This document shows positions 9,333 to 19,030 of a stretch of 41,062 bases of DNA, in pieces. A program made the translations under genes and the position numbers. The notes beneath the pieces were generated by a model, which was not told the DNA's origin, searched no databases, and was given only the letters and a program-made list of their open reading frames with translations. The stretch comes from an uncultured Bacteroides sp. (GTDB lineage Bacteria > Bacteroidota > Bacteroidia > Bacteroidales > Bacteroidaceae), in contig USPQ01000020.1 of assembly GCA_900556625.1 (NCBI GenBank), forward strand, positions 1-41,062. Reading direction: 5' to 3'. How positions within the stretch are numbered: position 1 is the first letter of the stretch; each line of letters starts with the position of its first letter.

Positions 9333-12164
9333 TTATTTAATAGAAGCGGCTATACGACTACCATCATATTGTACGGCCATCAACTTATATCCATTTTCCC
9401 AAGCAGTATTCATCTTATAGGATTTCTTAGTACCTTCAAATACGCAAATAAGTTTATTGTCGGCATTGAGCACTTCGAAAGCTACTACATTTTGCCAGTT
9501 ATTAACGGTAATAGTAGAAGTGGTGATTCCTTCATCGTTGGTTTCTTCTTGATGTGAAGCTATACCGGCTATAACATTCTTCTTATCCTTGAAGATATCT
9601 ACGGTGTTATCTACAATATATTCTACAGCATCTGTACATTTAGGTAATCCCAAGGCAACGATACGATTTCTTACATTGGCTATCTCTGTTTCAGTGATGG
9701 TGAATTGTTTGTTGGTATAATCACCAATCATCATATCGATGGGTGATAAGAATCCCCACTTCTCAAAGAAACCAGTCAAGTCCATACCAGCCGATACGCA
9801 ACTGTTATAAACAAATTCGAGTTGGCACAAACCATCGGTTGTCGGATTAGCTGTGGTACGTACTTTCTCATAGATGTCTGCATAGAAACCTCCGTGATCG
9901 GTCCGTTTCATCGGAGTGTTTCCTTTCACTTCGCCAAAGTAGAGTTCCAATTGCCAGAACGGAACTAATTTGTTGAATACATCGCTTTCGGCATTATGTG
10001 CCTTTTGACCTGCCATAATGCTATTGAAAGCCGACACATAACGATCCTGAACAGTCAAACGTGACGGCTCGTTGTAGACCTTAGTTTGTACATAAATGGC
10101 AGTAATGTTGTTTGTTACCTCTGTCATGCCATGCCATTTCAATCCCGGACGAGTTTGATGAATATGTCCCAATTCGTGTGCAGGTCCCCAACAATTGGCC
10201 GCCATTTGGGTCTCATCAGCCAGATAATTCAAACTACTTTCAATGTAGGCTGTATGATAATCGGTAGCATACATAAATGAGCCACTATTATAATGGACAT
10301 GGAAATAACTACGATTATGAAACATACGATCATACTTTTCCAATCCCAAGAACTCTTGCTGACGATAAATCATATCATCATAAAGGTTAATCAGGTTATC
10401 TACATCCTTAGTATAATTCAAGAAACTGCGCGTAGTAAACGTAAGATGCACATATTTACCTATCACATCAAAGTGAGTATCTACACTATTATTGAGTAAC
10501 TCTTTCCAACGTCCTTTCAGTTTTGGATTTTGACTATCGTAATATCCATTTACCTTACCCGATGCAAAATGCAGAGTGATTTCAGGGGCATTTTCATAAT
10601 CATCTTTGTGATACATCACATACACAAGTCCTTTCTCTTTAATGCTAATAGTATTAACACCGTTTACAATGGTATATTCCGTTCCTCCAAATCCATCTTG
10701 TCCTGGTTTGTCGAGATTCTGTACACGGATATTCACTTTATCCAATCCATTCAAATCGGCCATTACTACCAAGTTCTCTCCGGCAGGAACAAAGATTCCT
10801 GTTGGATTATCAAGTAAACTATATTTAGCTGTTTTATTAACAGCAGCATCGATATCAGGATGCGGATAAGCCTTATAGTTGGCAATACGGAACTCACGTT
10901 GGTACTCATTATTATACATAAACCAAGCCAAAGTCTTGTAAAATGAACTCTTACAATTCAAAATATCCTCTTCGGTGACGGTAGGCTTCAAGTCAGTGCA
11001 AGCGATATCAGTAAACAGTTCATCATATTTGAAAGCATTGGGATCTTTTTGGAAGAACTGCATTTCTTGACACCGCAATGGTTTGCTCATATTATAGCAA
11101 GTACTGATAGTAAATTTTACCTTTGTCACATTGCTTTGGGAAGCATTGAAGTCTGCACGTGTAGAGTTGGCGTTATCAAATGTCCCTTCGTATACTTTCA
11201 CATATTCTGCACTACGTGTTTTATTAACATCGGTCAACACTTCAATCTTCACATCTTTAAAACGATTAGCAGAATAGGTACAATGATAAATGATGTAGTC
11301 CAAATCTACCGGTTCATCAAAAGTATATTCAATATACTGAGGATATACCAATCCTATTGGAGCTTTCCAATTCGCTTGCCATTCGGTAGTCAAATCATTA
11401 TCGAAAGTTGCATCATAATTTCCACCGGGCACACCACCATCACCTTCCGCACTGTTGGGAAACAGTTGAATATCGTTGCCCTCTTCAGGTGCAACAGGTT
11501 CGTAAACATCCAGTCCTTTTTGCACCACATTAATAACGGTTGGCTCCAAGTCGGACATTTCATCACTATCGGCAAACACAATTTCACCCATACGTTTTGC
11601 TCCCTTGTTACTCTCTATTTTAAAGAGGTATTGTTTGGTAACAGTTTCCTGCGGAGCACGGGTATCAGGTTGAGTCTCTTTTATTATCCAATCGGGGAGG
11701 GTAATAATATAGTCTACATTCGAAGTTACTTCCACCAATACTTTATCTCCGGCAGCATCGATATTCATGTTCTGAGGAGATACCAAAATAGCTTGTTGGT
11801 AACCTAACTGCGCTACACGTACAGTATCTGTTTGAGAAAATGCCTTTACATAGAATTCACCTCTACGCACATATTTGTCTTCACTCAAAATAACACTTAC
11901 AATCAAATTGTCATCTTCATTACGAGTCACACTACACCAGCCTTGTAGTTCTTTGCTCAATTCTACAGTCCATTCTTCGTTACAACGAACCTCCAGTATC
12001 CGTTCTCCACTGTTTTGGTCAAAGTTCACATTGTAGCTGTCTAAGAGCAAAAACGGAGTGAGCGGTATATCAAAATTATAATCGTCACAGCCAGTTAATA
12101 TAGTCATCCCAAAGAACACCATTATAACCCAACCAGCTATTTTTTTTAATAAATTACTCTTCAT
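9333..12164 (-). CDS. Surface lipoprotein M60-like metallopeptidase with BACON and CBM32-like domains
   Basis: This is a cell-surface glycoprotein-degrading peptidase, inferred from family and architecture. Starting at 12164 it has 943 residues: lipoprotein signal ending TILTGC (Cys26) followed by DD, an acidic surface-export-like signal; two BACON-like beta-sandwich domains (about 39-120 and 125-217); an F5/8C (CBM32-like) galactose/GalNAc-binding type domain (about 230-372); the M60 region with HELGH (His663, Glu664, His667) and the third ligand in GMTEVTNN (Glu682); and a C-terminal beta domain (about 850-943). This resembles the architecture known for Bacteroides M60 mucinases such as BT4244. 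An upstream ATG at 12212 would add 16 hydrophilic residues ahead of the signal peptide, so I prefer 12164. The gene follows susD closely and is probably co-transcribed with susCD. Confidence 0.92.
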   Translation of the reverse strand: MKSNLLKKIAGWVIMVFFGMTILTGCDDYNFDIPLTPFLLLDSYNVNFDQNSGERILEVRCNEEWTVELSKELQGWCSVTRNEDDNLIVSVILSEDKYVRRGEFYVKAFSQTDTVRVAQLGYQQAILVSPQNMNIDAAGDKVLVEVTSNVDYIITLPDWIIKETQPDTRAPQETVTKQYLFKIESNKGAKRMGEIVFADSDEMSDLEPTVINVVQKGLDVYEPVAPEEGNDIQLFPNSAEGDGGVPGGNYDATFDNDLTTEWQANWKAPIGLVYPQYIEYTFDEPVDLDYIIYHCTYSANRFKDVKIEVLTDVNKTRSAEYVKVYEGTFDNANSTRADFNASQSNVTKVKFTISTCYNMSKPLRCQEMQFFQKDPNAFKYDELFTDIACTDLKPTVTEEDILNCKSSFYKTLAWFMYNNEYQREFRIANYKAYPHPDIDAAVNKTAKYSLLDNPTGIFVPAGENLVVMADLNGLDKVNIRVQNLDKPGQDGFGGTEYTIVNGVNTISIKEKGLVYVMYHKDDYENAPEITLHFASGKVNGYYDSQNPKLKGRWKELLNNSVDTHFDVIGKYVHLTFTTRSFLNYTKDVDNLINLYDDMIYRQQEFLGLEKYDRMFHNRSYFHVHYNSGSFMYATDYHTAYIESSLNYLADETQMAANCWGPAHELGHIHQTRPGLKWHGMTEVTNNITAIYVQTKVYNEPSRLTVQDRYVSAFNSIMAGQKAHNAESDVFNKLVPFWQLELYFGEVKGNTPMKRTDHGGFYADIYEKVRTTANPTTDGLCQLEFVYNSCVSAGMDLTGFFEKWGFLSPIDMMIGDYTNKQFTITETEIANVRNRIVALGLPKCTDAVEYIVDNTVDIFKDKKNVIAGIASHQEETNDEGITTSTITVNNWQNVVAFEVLNADNKLICVFEGTKKSYKMNTAWENGYKLMAVQYDGSRIAASIK

Positions 12165-12244
12165 AGTATATTTTCTTTCTGTATTAGATACTTTATTTGC
12201 CTTCCCCCTCATCCCTAATAGACATGAGAGAGAAAGCTTTTTCT

Positions 12245-14179
12245 TTAATTATAGTAAGGGTTTTGCACAATATGCGGGCATTTGTTAATTTCCTGATAAG
12301 GAATTGGCATTAGATATTGTCCCTTATGGAAATTTCGCGGTAATGGAAGATCCATCGGAGTAAAATCTTCCACCTTAGTAGCATTAGTATTCAGTCCGCG
12401 ATCGGGCATTCCACAATGTTGCTCTGCTATTTTCCAACGACGAATATCGAAGAATTTATGACCTTCTAAATATAACTCGTTCATACGTTCTGCACGTACA
12501 ATCTCTCGCATCCCCTCTTGAGTGTTTTGGTAACCAGGATTAGTAGAATACTTATCCCAAGCCTCATCTACACTAGGAATACCGGCACGTTCGCGTACTT
12601 TATCCAAATATACTTTAGCTTCGGATAAACGATCCAACTCAACTAAAGCTTCAGCATAGTTTAAATAAAGCTCTGCAAGACGGAATAACGGAAATGGATA
12701 TTCTATTACATTCCATTCAGCGGACGGTACAACACCCTTTTTATTTCCAAATCCAGAAATAGAATACTCCTGATCGGTACGATTACCACGACCATGAGGA
12801 TCATCTCTCAACAAATGGATTCTGATAGCACGCTTAGCCGGATCAGCACTAATTTCTTCATTGTTATATTTACCAAATTCAAAATATCCATTATGATAGG
12901 TAGTCCACGCATAAAATCGGGGCTCACGATCGGTGCAAAGACGCATTACCTTATCACTACTAGGAGTAAAATTAGCATATTTCACAAGATCCTCATAATT
13001 GTTTCCATCACAATTTTCCGGAGCACTAATATATTCATAACGTTCGTCATAGTCGAACGTTTTATCCTTATTTATTGGAAGCCCGTTTTTAGTGTAAAAT
13101 GCTTCAATGGTTTGCAAAGTAGGACAGTTAGTCATACTGATACCAGCAAACTTACCACCGAGCGTCTGACGAGGCGGACAGCGACGCTGTATTCCATAAT
13201 AGTCATCATTACGTGTGTCAGCCCAAATAATTTCCGGATTATTCCCTGTCTGATTGTCGATATTGGTATATCTCAATCTTCGTTGTGCTTTATTGGGAAG
13301 TCCCGGTTTAGCATCACTTGGTTCACCGGCATCCGCATCGTGATAGAGATGGAATTTAGCTTTTTCCACTTCATCAATTGCATACTTTGTTTGGGTAGCA
13401 CTTATTTCCCATTTTGCTTGACTTTTCTCTTGAGCTATTAACTGACGTCCATCTAACGGACTACGGAAATCGGCATACATTTCTGTGTTTCCATTATAGA
13501 GCGGTGAAGCGGCATAGAGGTAAACTCTGGATTTCAATGCTAATGCTGCAAGACGTGTGGCACGACCATAATCTTTTCCACTCCATGTAGTAGGTAGTCC
13601 GCCTTCAGACATTGCTTCATCCAATTTTTCGTTAATAAAGGCCACTACTTCGTCTATACTACTACGTTCGGGAAAACCACTAATGGGTGTTTCTAAATCT
13701 ATAACACTGCGAATAATCATGGTCGGACCATACGAACGCATAGACAAGAAATGATAATAAGCTATCAAAAAATTAGACTCTGCCAAATATTGTTTTTTCA
13801 TTTCGTCTGTTACATATTCGTTGGACACTTGTTTCAAGCTTTCTTGGAACATGTAGCATTGATGAATACCATTCCAAATAGTAGACCATGTATTACTAGT
13901 AAATCCCAAACTGACAGGACTATAATAACCGTATTTGAAAGTGGTAAACAATTCTTTGGTAACAGCTGTGAGTTCTTCCGCAAGCCAATAACTGTTACCG
14001 AAAGTTCTGTTAGCCGGTAAATAGCCATAACAAGAATAGAGATATCCTCTTACCGCACCTTCCGTCTTCCAAGTATCCGATTCTTGTGCACGTTCATCGG
14101 GGACAATGTCTAGATAATCGCAAGAACTAAGTTGCCCCATCATTCCCAATACGATTAAAAATTTTGCTATCTTTTTCAT
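12245..14179 (-). CDS. SusD/RagB-family glycan-binding lipoprotein
   Basis: This outer-membrane surface lipoprotein of 644 residues would form the lid of the SusC transporter and bind the incoming glycan or glycopeptide. The signal peptide ends in QLSSC (Cys20), followed by DYLDIVPDE, a typical SusD start with an acidic export signal. The helical TPR-like SusD fold is indicated by RSYGPTMIIRS, RLAALALKSRVYLYAASPLYN and the C-terminal block LYLNYAEALVELDRLSEAK...IVRAERMNELYLEGHKFFDIRRW. The last stretch is the best-conserved SusD motif. It is 9 bp downstream of susC, as expected for a susCD pair. Its ligand cannot be read from sequence. Confidence 0.97.
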   Translation of the reverse strand: MKKIAKFLIVLGMMGQLSSCDYLDIVPDERAQESDTWKTEGAVRGYLYSCYGYLPANRTFGNSYWLAEELTAVTKELFTTFKYGYYSPVSLGFTSNTWSTIWNGIHQCYMFQESLKQVSNEYVTDEMKKQYLAESNFLIAYYHFLSMRSYGPTMIIRSVIDLETPISGFPERSSIDEVVAFINEKLDEAMSEGGLPTTWSGKDYGRATRLAALALKSRVYLYAASPLYNGNTEMYADFRSPLDGRQLIAQEKSQAKWEISATQTKYAIDEVEKAKFHLYHDADAGEPSDAKPGLPNKAQRRLRYTNIDNQTGNNPEIIWADTRNDDYYGIQRRCPPRQTLGGKFAGISMTNCPTLQTIEAFYTKNGLPINKDKTFDYDERYEYISAPENCDGNNYEDLVKYANFTPSSDKVMRLCTDREPRFYAWTTYHNGYFEFGKYNNEEISADPAKRAIRIHLLRDDPHGRGNRTDQEYSISGFGNKKGVVPSAEWNVIEYPFPLFRLAELYLNYAEALVELDRLSEAKVYLDKVRERAGIPSVDEAWDKYSTNPGYQNTQEGMREIVRAERMNELYLEGHKFFDIRRWKIAEQHCGMPDRGLNTNATKVEDFTPMDLPLPRNFHKGQYLMPIPYQEINKCPHIVQNPYYN

Positions 14180-14188
14180 ATAGAATTC

Positions 14189-17100
14189 TTATTTATTATT
14201 AAAGGTTACTTGAATACCAAAATTGATGATACGTTGAGTGGGGTACTTCATACCACTACCGCTCCCCATTTCAGGATCCCAATAATCGAAAGGGGAAAAT
14301 GTCAACAGATTCTGTCCGCTTAAGTAGAAGCGCCAGCCTTTGAAAGTATAACCCACTTCGGCATTTTTCAGTTTCAAAAACGAACCATTACGTAACCAAT
14401 AGGTTGAGTTTTGTGTATTATTGCCATTGTTTTCCAATGTCAAACGCGGATATTTGGCATCAATATTTTGGTTTTCAGTAGTCCAGTGGTCATCGGCTAT
14501 GTATTTAAACAAGCCGCGGATACGTGCCTCACCAAAAGGATGGATACCACTCATCAAAATTGAAGTCTTAGCTACTCCTTGAAAGAAGAAAGAGAAATCC
14601 CATTTCTTGAATTTGATAGAAGGACCAAAACCATATACTATTTCCGGGTCTTGCGGATTGCCCACATAACGTCGGTCATTGCCATCAATCACATTATCAT
14701 ATTCACCACGGTAGTTAGGAAGATTATGATACCAAATATCCCCAGGTTGTGGAGTGTATCCCAAAGCTTTTTGATCGGGGTTATTATGGATGGTCTTTTC
14801 ATCGGGGAATAATCCGTTGTCAATATAGAGCAAATATTGCCCTAATGAATGCCCTACCGATGACAAGTTAGGATATTCTTGGAAAGGAGGCTCATCTCGT
14901 TCCAAAATGGTATTGTGCGCATAGGTGAATGTTCCCTTGAAAGAGAGAAAAAGATCTTTGTTCACCTGTTTGTTATAATCTATCGACAAATCCATACCTA
15001 TATTTTTCATCTTACCTAAGTTAGCATATACCGTTGCTCCGCTCAAACCCAAGAAATCGGGGATTGTACTACCTCGACTCAAGAAGATGTCTCTACGAGT
15101 CTCTTTGAATGCTTCGACTGTCAGATTAAAACTATTATAAAGTTGAAGATCAATACCTACATTTATCTTTTCTCCTATTTCCCATCCCAAATTTGGATTA
15201 AAGAAACGAGACCATTTAGGTCCCTTGTAAGTTACCCTGTTTCCACCGACACCTGTAGTGTATCCAGGACTACCACCCAAATCAATATCTTCAAGATAAG
15301 TAAATCGTCCGGCTCCGGTATTATCATTACCTACCAATCCCCACGATCCACGCAGTTTTAAGTTGGAAATCACAGGACGAATATTATCCCAAAATTTCTC
15401 ATTTGATATGTTATATCCTACAGCGATAGATGGGAAGAAACCATAGCGGTTACCTGATGCAAAGTTTTCCGAACCATTGTAACCAAAGTTAGCTTCAGCC
15501 ATATAGCGACCATCGTAAGCATACGACACACGTCCGGCAATACCCTGTTTGCGCTCAGGCAGTGAGGAAAAAAGGTCAGTCACATTATTTGTATTGTACT
15601 GCTGACGATTAAACAAAAACATGGCATTCACATCGTGTACACCGCCAAAGGTATGTTTATAGTCTAAAGTAGCTTGCAGATAGAGTTTACGGTTACCGCT
15701 ATGCGAGCCCGAGGTTTTAATAGCAGTACCACGTTCATTGCCCGTTCTACGAAGAGTATATTCACCGGTTTCGTCATTTTGAGAAGCGACCTCAAAAGCA
15801 TTATAGTCACTCACACGAGTGGCATTACTGCTTGAATGGTTTTTGTAAGAGAATAATCCATTGAATGTCAATCCTTTTATAAACATACCCAAATCCTGCT
15901 GCAACTTAAAATTGGCAGTAATAATACTGGTATGGTTTGTTTTGTATCCGGTCACGTAGTCAGCTACAGGATTCATATATCCACCGGTAGCAAATGGGCC
16001 CCCACTTTTATCCCCCCACATAATATCTTCGGTATCATATCCATAACCAGCAGGAAAAGAAACAGGATAGTCTACAGGATTGTGTTCCATAGTAGATGCA
16101 AATAAAGAACTTGTACTAGCATTCGGTCCTTTCCAATCTTTAATAGAGGCATTCAAACCCAATGACAGTTTAGTAGTAGGAGTCGCTTGTACATTCAAGT
16201 TATTAATAAAATCGTAGTTGGTTACATTGATGTTATTATTATAGCTGAAACCATATTTCTCGCTCAACGAGTTCAAGTTACCATCGCTGTGTTTCACACC
16301 CACACTCATAAAGTAGTCCATTTTTTTGTTACCTCCACGAATATTGAAGTTGGCACGCTGGGCAAAAGCATTTTTTTTGAACATCTCATCATACCAATCT
16401 ACATTAGGATAAAGATAGGGATTGAGTCCGGCACGTGTTCCTTCTATCTTTTCCCTACTATAGGGAGTAGCAGCCGAAGTGGGGCGAGCGGCTCCTTCAT
16501 TATAAGCTTCCATATAGGTTACACCATCAGCCATTTCAGGAACTTTGGTTAGCGAGGTCAAGGCTCCCTCTAAGCGAAAGTTAATAATAGGCTTGTCGAG
16601 ATCTTTACCACTTTTGGTAGTAATAATCATTACACCATTGGCGCCGCGTGTACCATATAGCGCAGTAGCAGTAGCATCTTTCAAGATAGAGAAACTCTCG
16701 ATAGCTTCAGCATCGAGTGAATTCAATTCAGTACTGCTGATTTCCACACCATCCAAAATAATAAGTGCACCAGTTGCGCCACTAAAGGTAGATTTACCGC
16801 GAATCCAGAAACTGGCCCCATCGGCACCCGGTTCACCACTACGTTGTACAGCAATGACACCCGAAAGACGTCCGGCAAATGAAGTAGACAAACTAGAAGA
16901 AGGTACCTTTAATTCAGCAGGTCTCACCTGTGTCACAGCACCAACCAAACTTTCTTTCTTTTGTCCTACGCCAAAAGCAGTCACAACCACTTCATCCAAT
17001 GATTCAGTAGCTTCACTCAACTCAACTGTATAAGTCTTCAAATGACTTATACTGATTTCTTTGCTCTCATACCCCAAATAAGAAATGATAAGCACATCTC

Positions 17101-17377
17101 CTTTTGATGCTTTCAAAATAAATTCACCATCAAGATTAGTAGTAGTACCAACAGTAGTTCCCTTTACTTTGACAGCTGCACCAATAACTGGTTCACTCGT
17201 TTTTCCATCCAAAACAACACCTCGGATTTCGCCCGTTTTTTGTTGTGCTCCCATAGAATTAACTAAAATCACCTCATTTCCATTTACTCCATTTGCGAAT
17301 GAAGAATTCGAAATGAAACAAAGACCTAAAGTCAACAAAGGAAGCGCACTAAGAATTATGCCACTTTTCTTTTTCAT
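14189..17377 (-). CDS. SusC/RagA-family TonB-dependent outer-membrane transporter
   Basis: This is the import channel of the PUL, 1062 residues. In order: signal peptide (to about residue 29), carboxypeptidase-regulatory-like domain (about 51-125, GVVLDGKTSEPVIGAAV...YLGYES), TonB-box-like DEVVVTAFG (128-136), plug domain (about 147-256, including ILDGVEI and ILKDATATALYGTRGANGV) and a long beta-barrel. The plug motif YGTRGANGVMIITTK is diagnostic of SusC/RagA. It has no N-terminal STN/FecR-anti-sigma domain, consistent with HTCS rather than ECF-sigma control. It is the first gene of the minus-strand PUL operon and is divergent from GH88. The C-terminus ends in TFNNK rather than a terminal aromatic residue, a minor oddity. 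Confidence 0.97.
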   Translation of the reverse strand: MKKKSGIILSALPLLTLGLCFISNSSFANGVNGNEVILVNSMGAQQKTGEIRGVVLDGKTSEPVIGAAVKVKGTTVGTTTNLDGEFILKASKGDVLIISYLGYESKEISISHLKTYTVELSEATESLDEVVVTAFGVGQKKESLVGAVTQVRPAELKVPSSSLSTSFAGRLSGVIAVQRSGEPGADGASFWIRGKSTFSGATGALIILDGVEISSTELNSLDAEAIESFSILKDATATALYGTRGANGVMIITTKSGKDLDKPIINFRLEGALTSLTKVPEMADGVTYMEAYNEGAARPTSAATPYSREKIEGTRAGLNPYLYPNVDWYDEMFKKNAFAQRANFNIRGGNKKMDYFMSVGVKHSDGNLNSLSEKYGFSYNNNINVTNYDFINNLNVQATPTTKLSLGLNASIKDWKGPNASTSSLFASTMEHNPVDYPVSFPAGYGYDTEDIMWGDKSGGPFATGGYMNPVADYVTGYKTNHTSIITANFKLQQDLGMFIKGLTFNGLFSYKNHSSSNATRVSDYNAFEVASQNDETGEYTLRRTGNERGTAIKTSGSHSGNRKLYLQATLDYKHTFGGVHDVNAMFLFNRQQYNTNNVTDLFSSLPERKQGIAGRVSYAYDGRYMAEANFGYNGSENFASGNRYGFFPSIAVGYNISNEKFWDNIRPVISNLKLRGSWGLVGNDNTGAGRFTYLEDIDLGGSPGYTTGVGGNRVTYKGPKWSRFFNPNLGWEIGEKINVGIDLQLYNSFNLTVEAFKETRRDIFLSRGSTIPDFLGLSGATVYANLGKMKNIGMDLSIDYNKQVNKDLFLSFKGTFTYAHNTILERDEPPFQEYPNLSSVGHSLGQYLLYIDNGLFPDEKTIHNNPDQKALGYTPQPGDIWYHNLPNYRGEYDNVIDGNDRRYVGNPQDPEIVYGFGPSIKFKKWDFSFFFQGVAKTSILMSGIHPFGEARIRGLFKYIADDHWTTENQNIDAKYPRLTLENNGNNTQNSTYWLRNGSFLKLKNAEVGYTFKGWRFYLSGQNLLTFSPFDYWDPEMGSGSGMKYPTQRIINFGIQVTFNNK

Positions 17378-17713
17378 AATAATAAAGAGTTTTTTGTTTT
17401 CATAATAAAAGTTTTATTTTAGATAAAGGGTTAATTATTTACCGGCACAAAAGTGAATAATTCCATTCAAATAAAGAGGATATTTCATCTATTTCAGGTA
17501 CTGAATTTGTCTTCTCCATGAAAAAAATCTATTTTAACACAACAGAGAGAGGATTAACGATTTCTTTCCTAAAAAAGCTTCTTACCGGACAAAACGTTAA
17601 AAACAAAAGTGAAAACACAAACTCCCCTTCGAATGGACGGAATATCCCCCTACCTATTTTATATAGGAATAACTTTGCAGCATAAAAACATCTAACATAT
17701 AATATCTAATAAC
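17378..17713. promoter_or_regulatory. Divergent PUL control region between susC and GH88
   Basis: This 336-bp AT-rich spacer must hold promoters for both PUL operons and probably the HTCS binding sites. I see no ORF or RNA gene in it. Visible elements are an 11-bp direct repeat ACAAAAGTGAA at 17447-17457 and 17603-17613, a small inverted repeat TTCAG-gta-CTGAA at 17493-17505, a minus-strand near-consensus -7 box CACTTTTG (17455-17448) about 70 nt ahead of susC, and a plus-strand -7 box TAACTTTG ahead of GH88. Which, if any, are HTCS operators is inference. Confidence 0.6.
17670..17677 (+). promoter_or_regulatory. Candidate -7 box for the GH88-DUF2264 operon
   Basis: TAACTTTG fits TAnnTTTG and lies 36 nt before the GH88 start codon at 17714, a usual Bacteroides leader length. 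The -33 position has no clear TTTG, which would suit an activator-dependent promoter. Confidence 0.5.
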
Positions 17714-19015
17714 ATGATTAAATTTATAAAGAAGAATCCGGCAATCCCCCAAAGATGGATTGTACTTACTGCATTGGCATATTCACTAACTGCCGCACAA
17801 GCTCAAACGCCCCAAGCAGAAAAAGCATTTATCAAAGAGAATATGGAATTCGCCACCAAACAATATAGTTTGATGATGCAAACCCCTGCACAAGGAAAAA
17901 ATGGAAAAGCTATCATGCCACACAGTATGCGCAAAGACGGTACTCCCAGCAAAGGAAGTATTTACCTTTGGACAGCAGGCTTTTTCCCTGGTACATTATG
18001 GTATCTATCAAACTACACAGGCGACAAAGCTTTGCAAGACTCTGCCTTAGTTTATACACATCAAATGGAACCCGCAAAGACCTTCACAGACAATCATGAT
18101 ATTGGATTCATGATGTATTGCAGCTATGGTAATGCCAATCGCTTCGCACCAAAAGACGAATATGAGGACATATTAGTAGAATCGGCACGTTCACTCTGTA
18201 CACGTTTCCGCCCTCAAGCAAAAGTCATTCAATCATGGAATGGATTTCGCAGTTGGCACGGTGACAAAGTATATGATTTTCCTGTTATCATCGACAATAT
18301 GATGAATCTAGAACTATTATTCCATGCCTCCAAAGTGACGGGTGATGAAAGTTTTCGTAAAGTGGCTATTTCACATGCAGAACAAGTAATGCACCATCAA
18401 GTACGTAAGGACTACAGTTGCTTCCACATCATATATTATGATAAAAAAACAGGCAAGCCCATCAAAGGAGAGACTTCTCAGGGATATTCCGATAATTCAG
18501 CCTGGTCACGTGGACAAGCTTGGGGAATCTATGGATTTACCATGTGTTACCGTGAGACGAAAGACAAACGCTTCTTGAAAACTGCAGAAAAGATGGCAGA
18601 CTTCTACCTTGATCATCCCAACCTTCCTTCCGACAAGGTTGCCTGGTGGGACTTTAACGCCTTTCAAGAAGGTTACACACCCGGTATCCGTTCCAACGCC
18701 TGCAAAATGGTAAATAACTACCGCGACGCTTCCGCCGCAGCCTGCGTAGCTTCGGCATTACTGGAACTGAGTACTTATAGCAAAGGTAGCAAAAGCAAGA
18801 AATATCTGGAAAGTGCCAAACAGATTCTACATGCACTAGGTAGTACCAACTACCGTGCCGAGCTAGGTAAGAATGCAAACTTTATACTGATGCATAGTGT
18901 AGGTGCCGTACCTCACAATTCAGAAATAGATGTGCCGCTAACGTATGCCGACTACTATTTCATCGAAGCCTTACATCGTTATAACCGAATGCTGGACGGA
19001 AAAAGTCCACTATAA
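17714..19015 (+). CDS. GH88 unsaturated glucuronyl hydrolase
   Basis: This exported enzyme of 433 residues would hydrolyse 4,5-unsaturated uronic acid from the non-reducing end of oligosaccharides made by polysaccharide lyases. The (alpha/alpha)6-barrel signature is clear: LWTAGFFPGTLWYL, the catalytic-type Asp129 in TDNHDIGFMM, Asp194 in FPVIIDNMMNLELL (equivalent in my view to Asp88 and Asp149 of the Bacillus enzyme), and SDNSAWSRGQAWGIYGF. The signal peptide ends at ...TAAQAQT, so the protein should be periplasmic. It is the first gene of a two-gene operon, 15 bp before the DUF2264 gene. Its partner lyase is most likely the heparinase II/III-like protein of the opposite operon. GH105 is the main alternative family; the Asp194 block and GAG-type lyase context favour GH88. 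Confidence 0.9.
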   Translation: MIKFIKKNPAIPQRWIVLTALAYSLTAAQAQTPQAEKAFIKENMEFATKQYSLMMQTPAQGKNGKAIMPHSMRKDGTPSKGSIYLWTAGFFPGTLWYLSNYTGDKALQDSALVYTHQMEPAKTFTDNHDIGFMMYCSYGNANRFAPKDEYEDILVESARSLCTRFRPQAKVIQSWNGFRSWHGDKVYDFPVIIDNMMNLELLFHASKVTGDESFRKVAISHAEQVMHHQVRKDYSCFHIIYYDKKTGKPIKGETSQGYSDNSAWSRGQAWGIYGFTMCYRETKDKRFLKTAEKMADFYLDHPNLPSDKVAWWDFNAFQEGYTPGIRSNACKMVNNYRDASAAACVASALLELSTYSKGSKSKKYLESAKQILHALGSTNYRAELGKNANFILMHSVGAVPHNSEIDVPLTYADYYFIEALHRYNRMLDGKSPL

Positions 19016-19030
19016 ATAAAAGGAAAAAAC

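Noticed and set aside
9322..9349. Hairpin at the end of the large M60 gene
   Set aside because: GCCTCTATT/AATAGAAGC pairs with one mismatch but overlaps coding sequence and lacks a T-tract on either strand.
11049..11807. Plus-strand open frame of 252 codons opposite the large M60 gene
   Set aside because: Shadow frame within the BACON/CBM32-like coding region; no family features.
12165..12212. ATG at 12212 as the start of the large M60 protein
   Set aside because: It adds a charged 16-residue leader before the lipoprotein signal; the ATG at 12164 begins exactly at MKSNLLKK.
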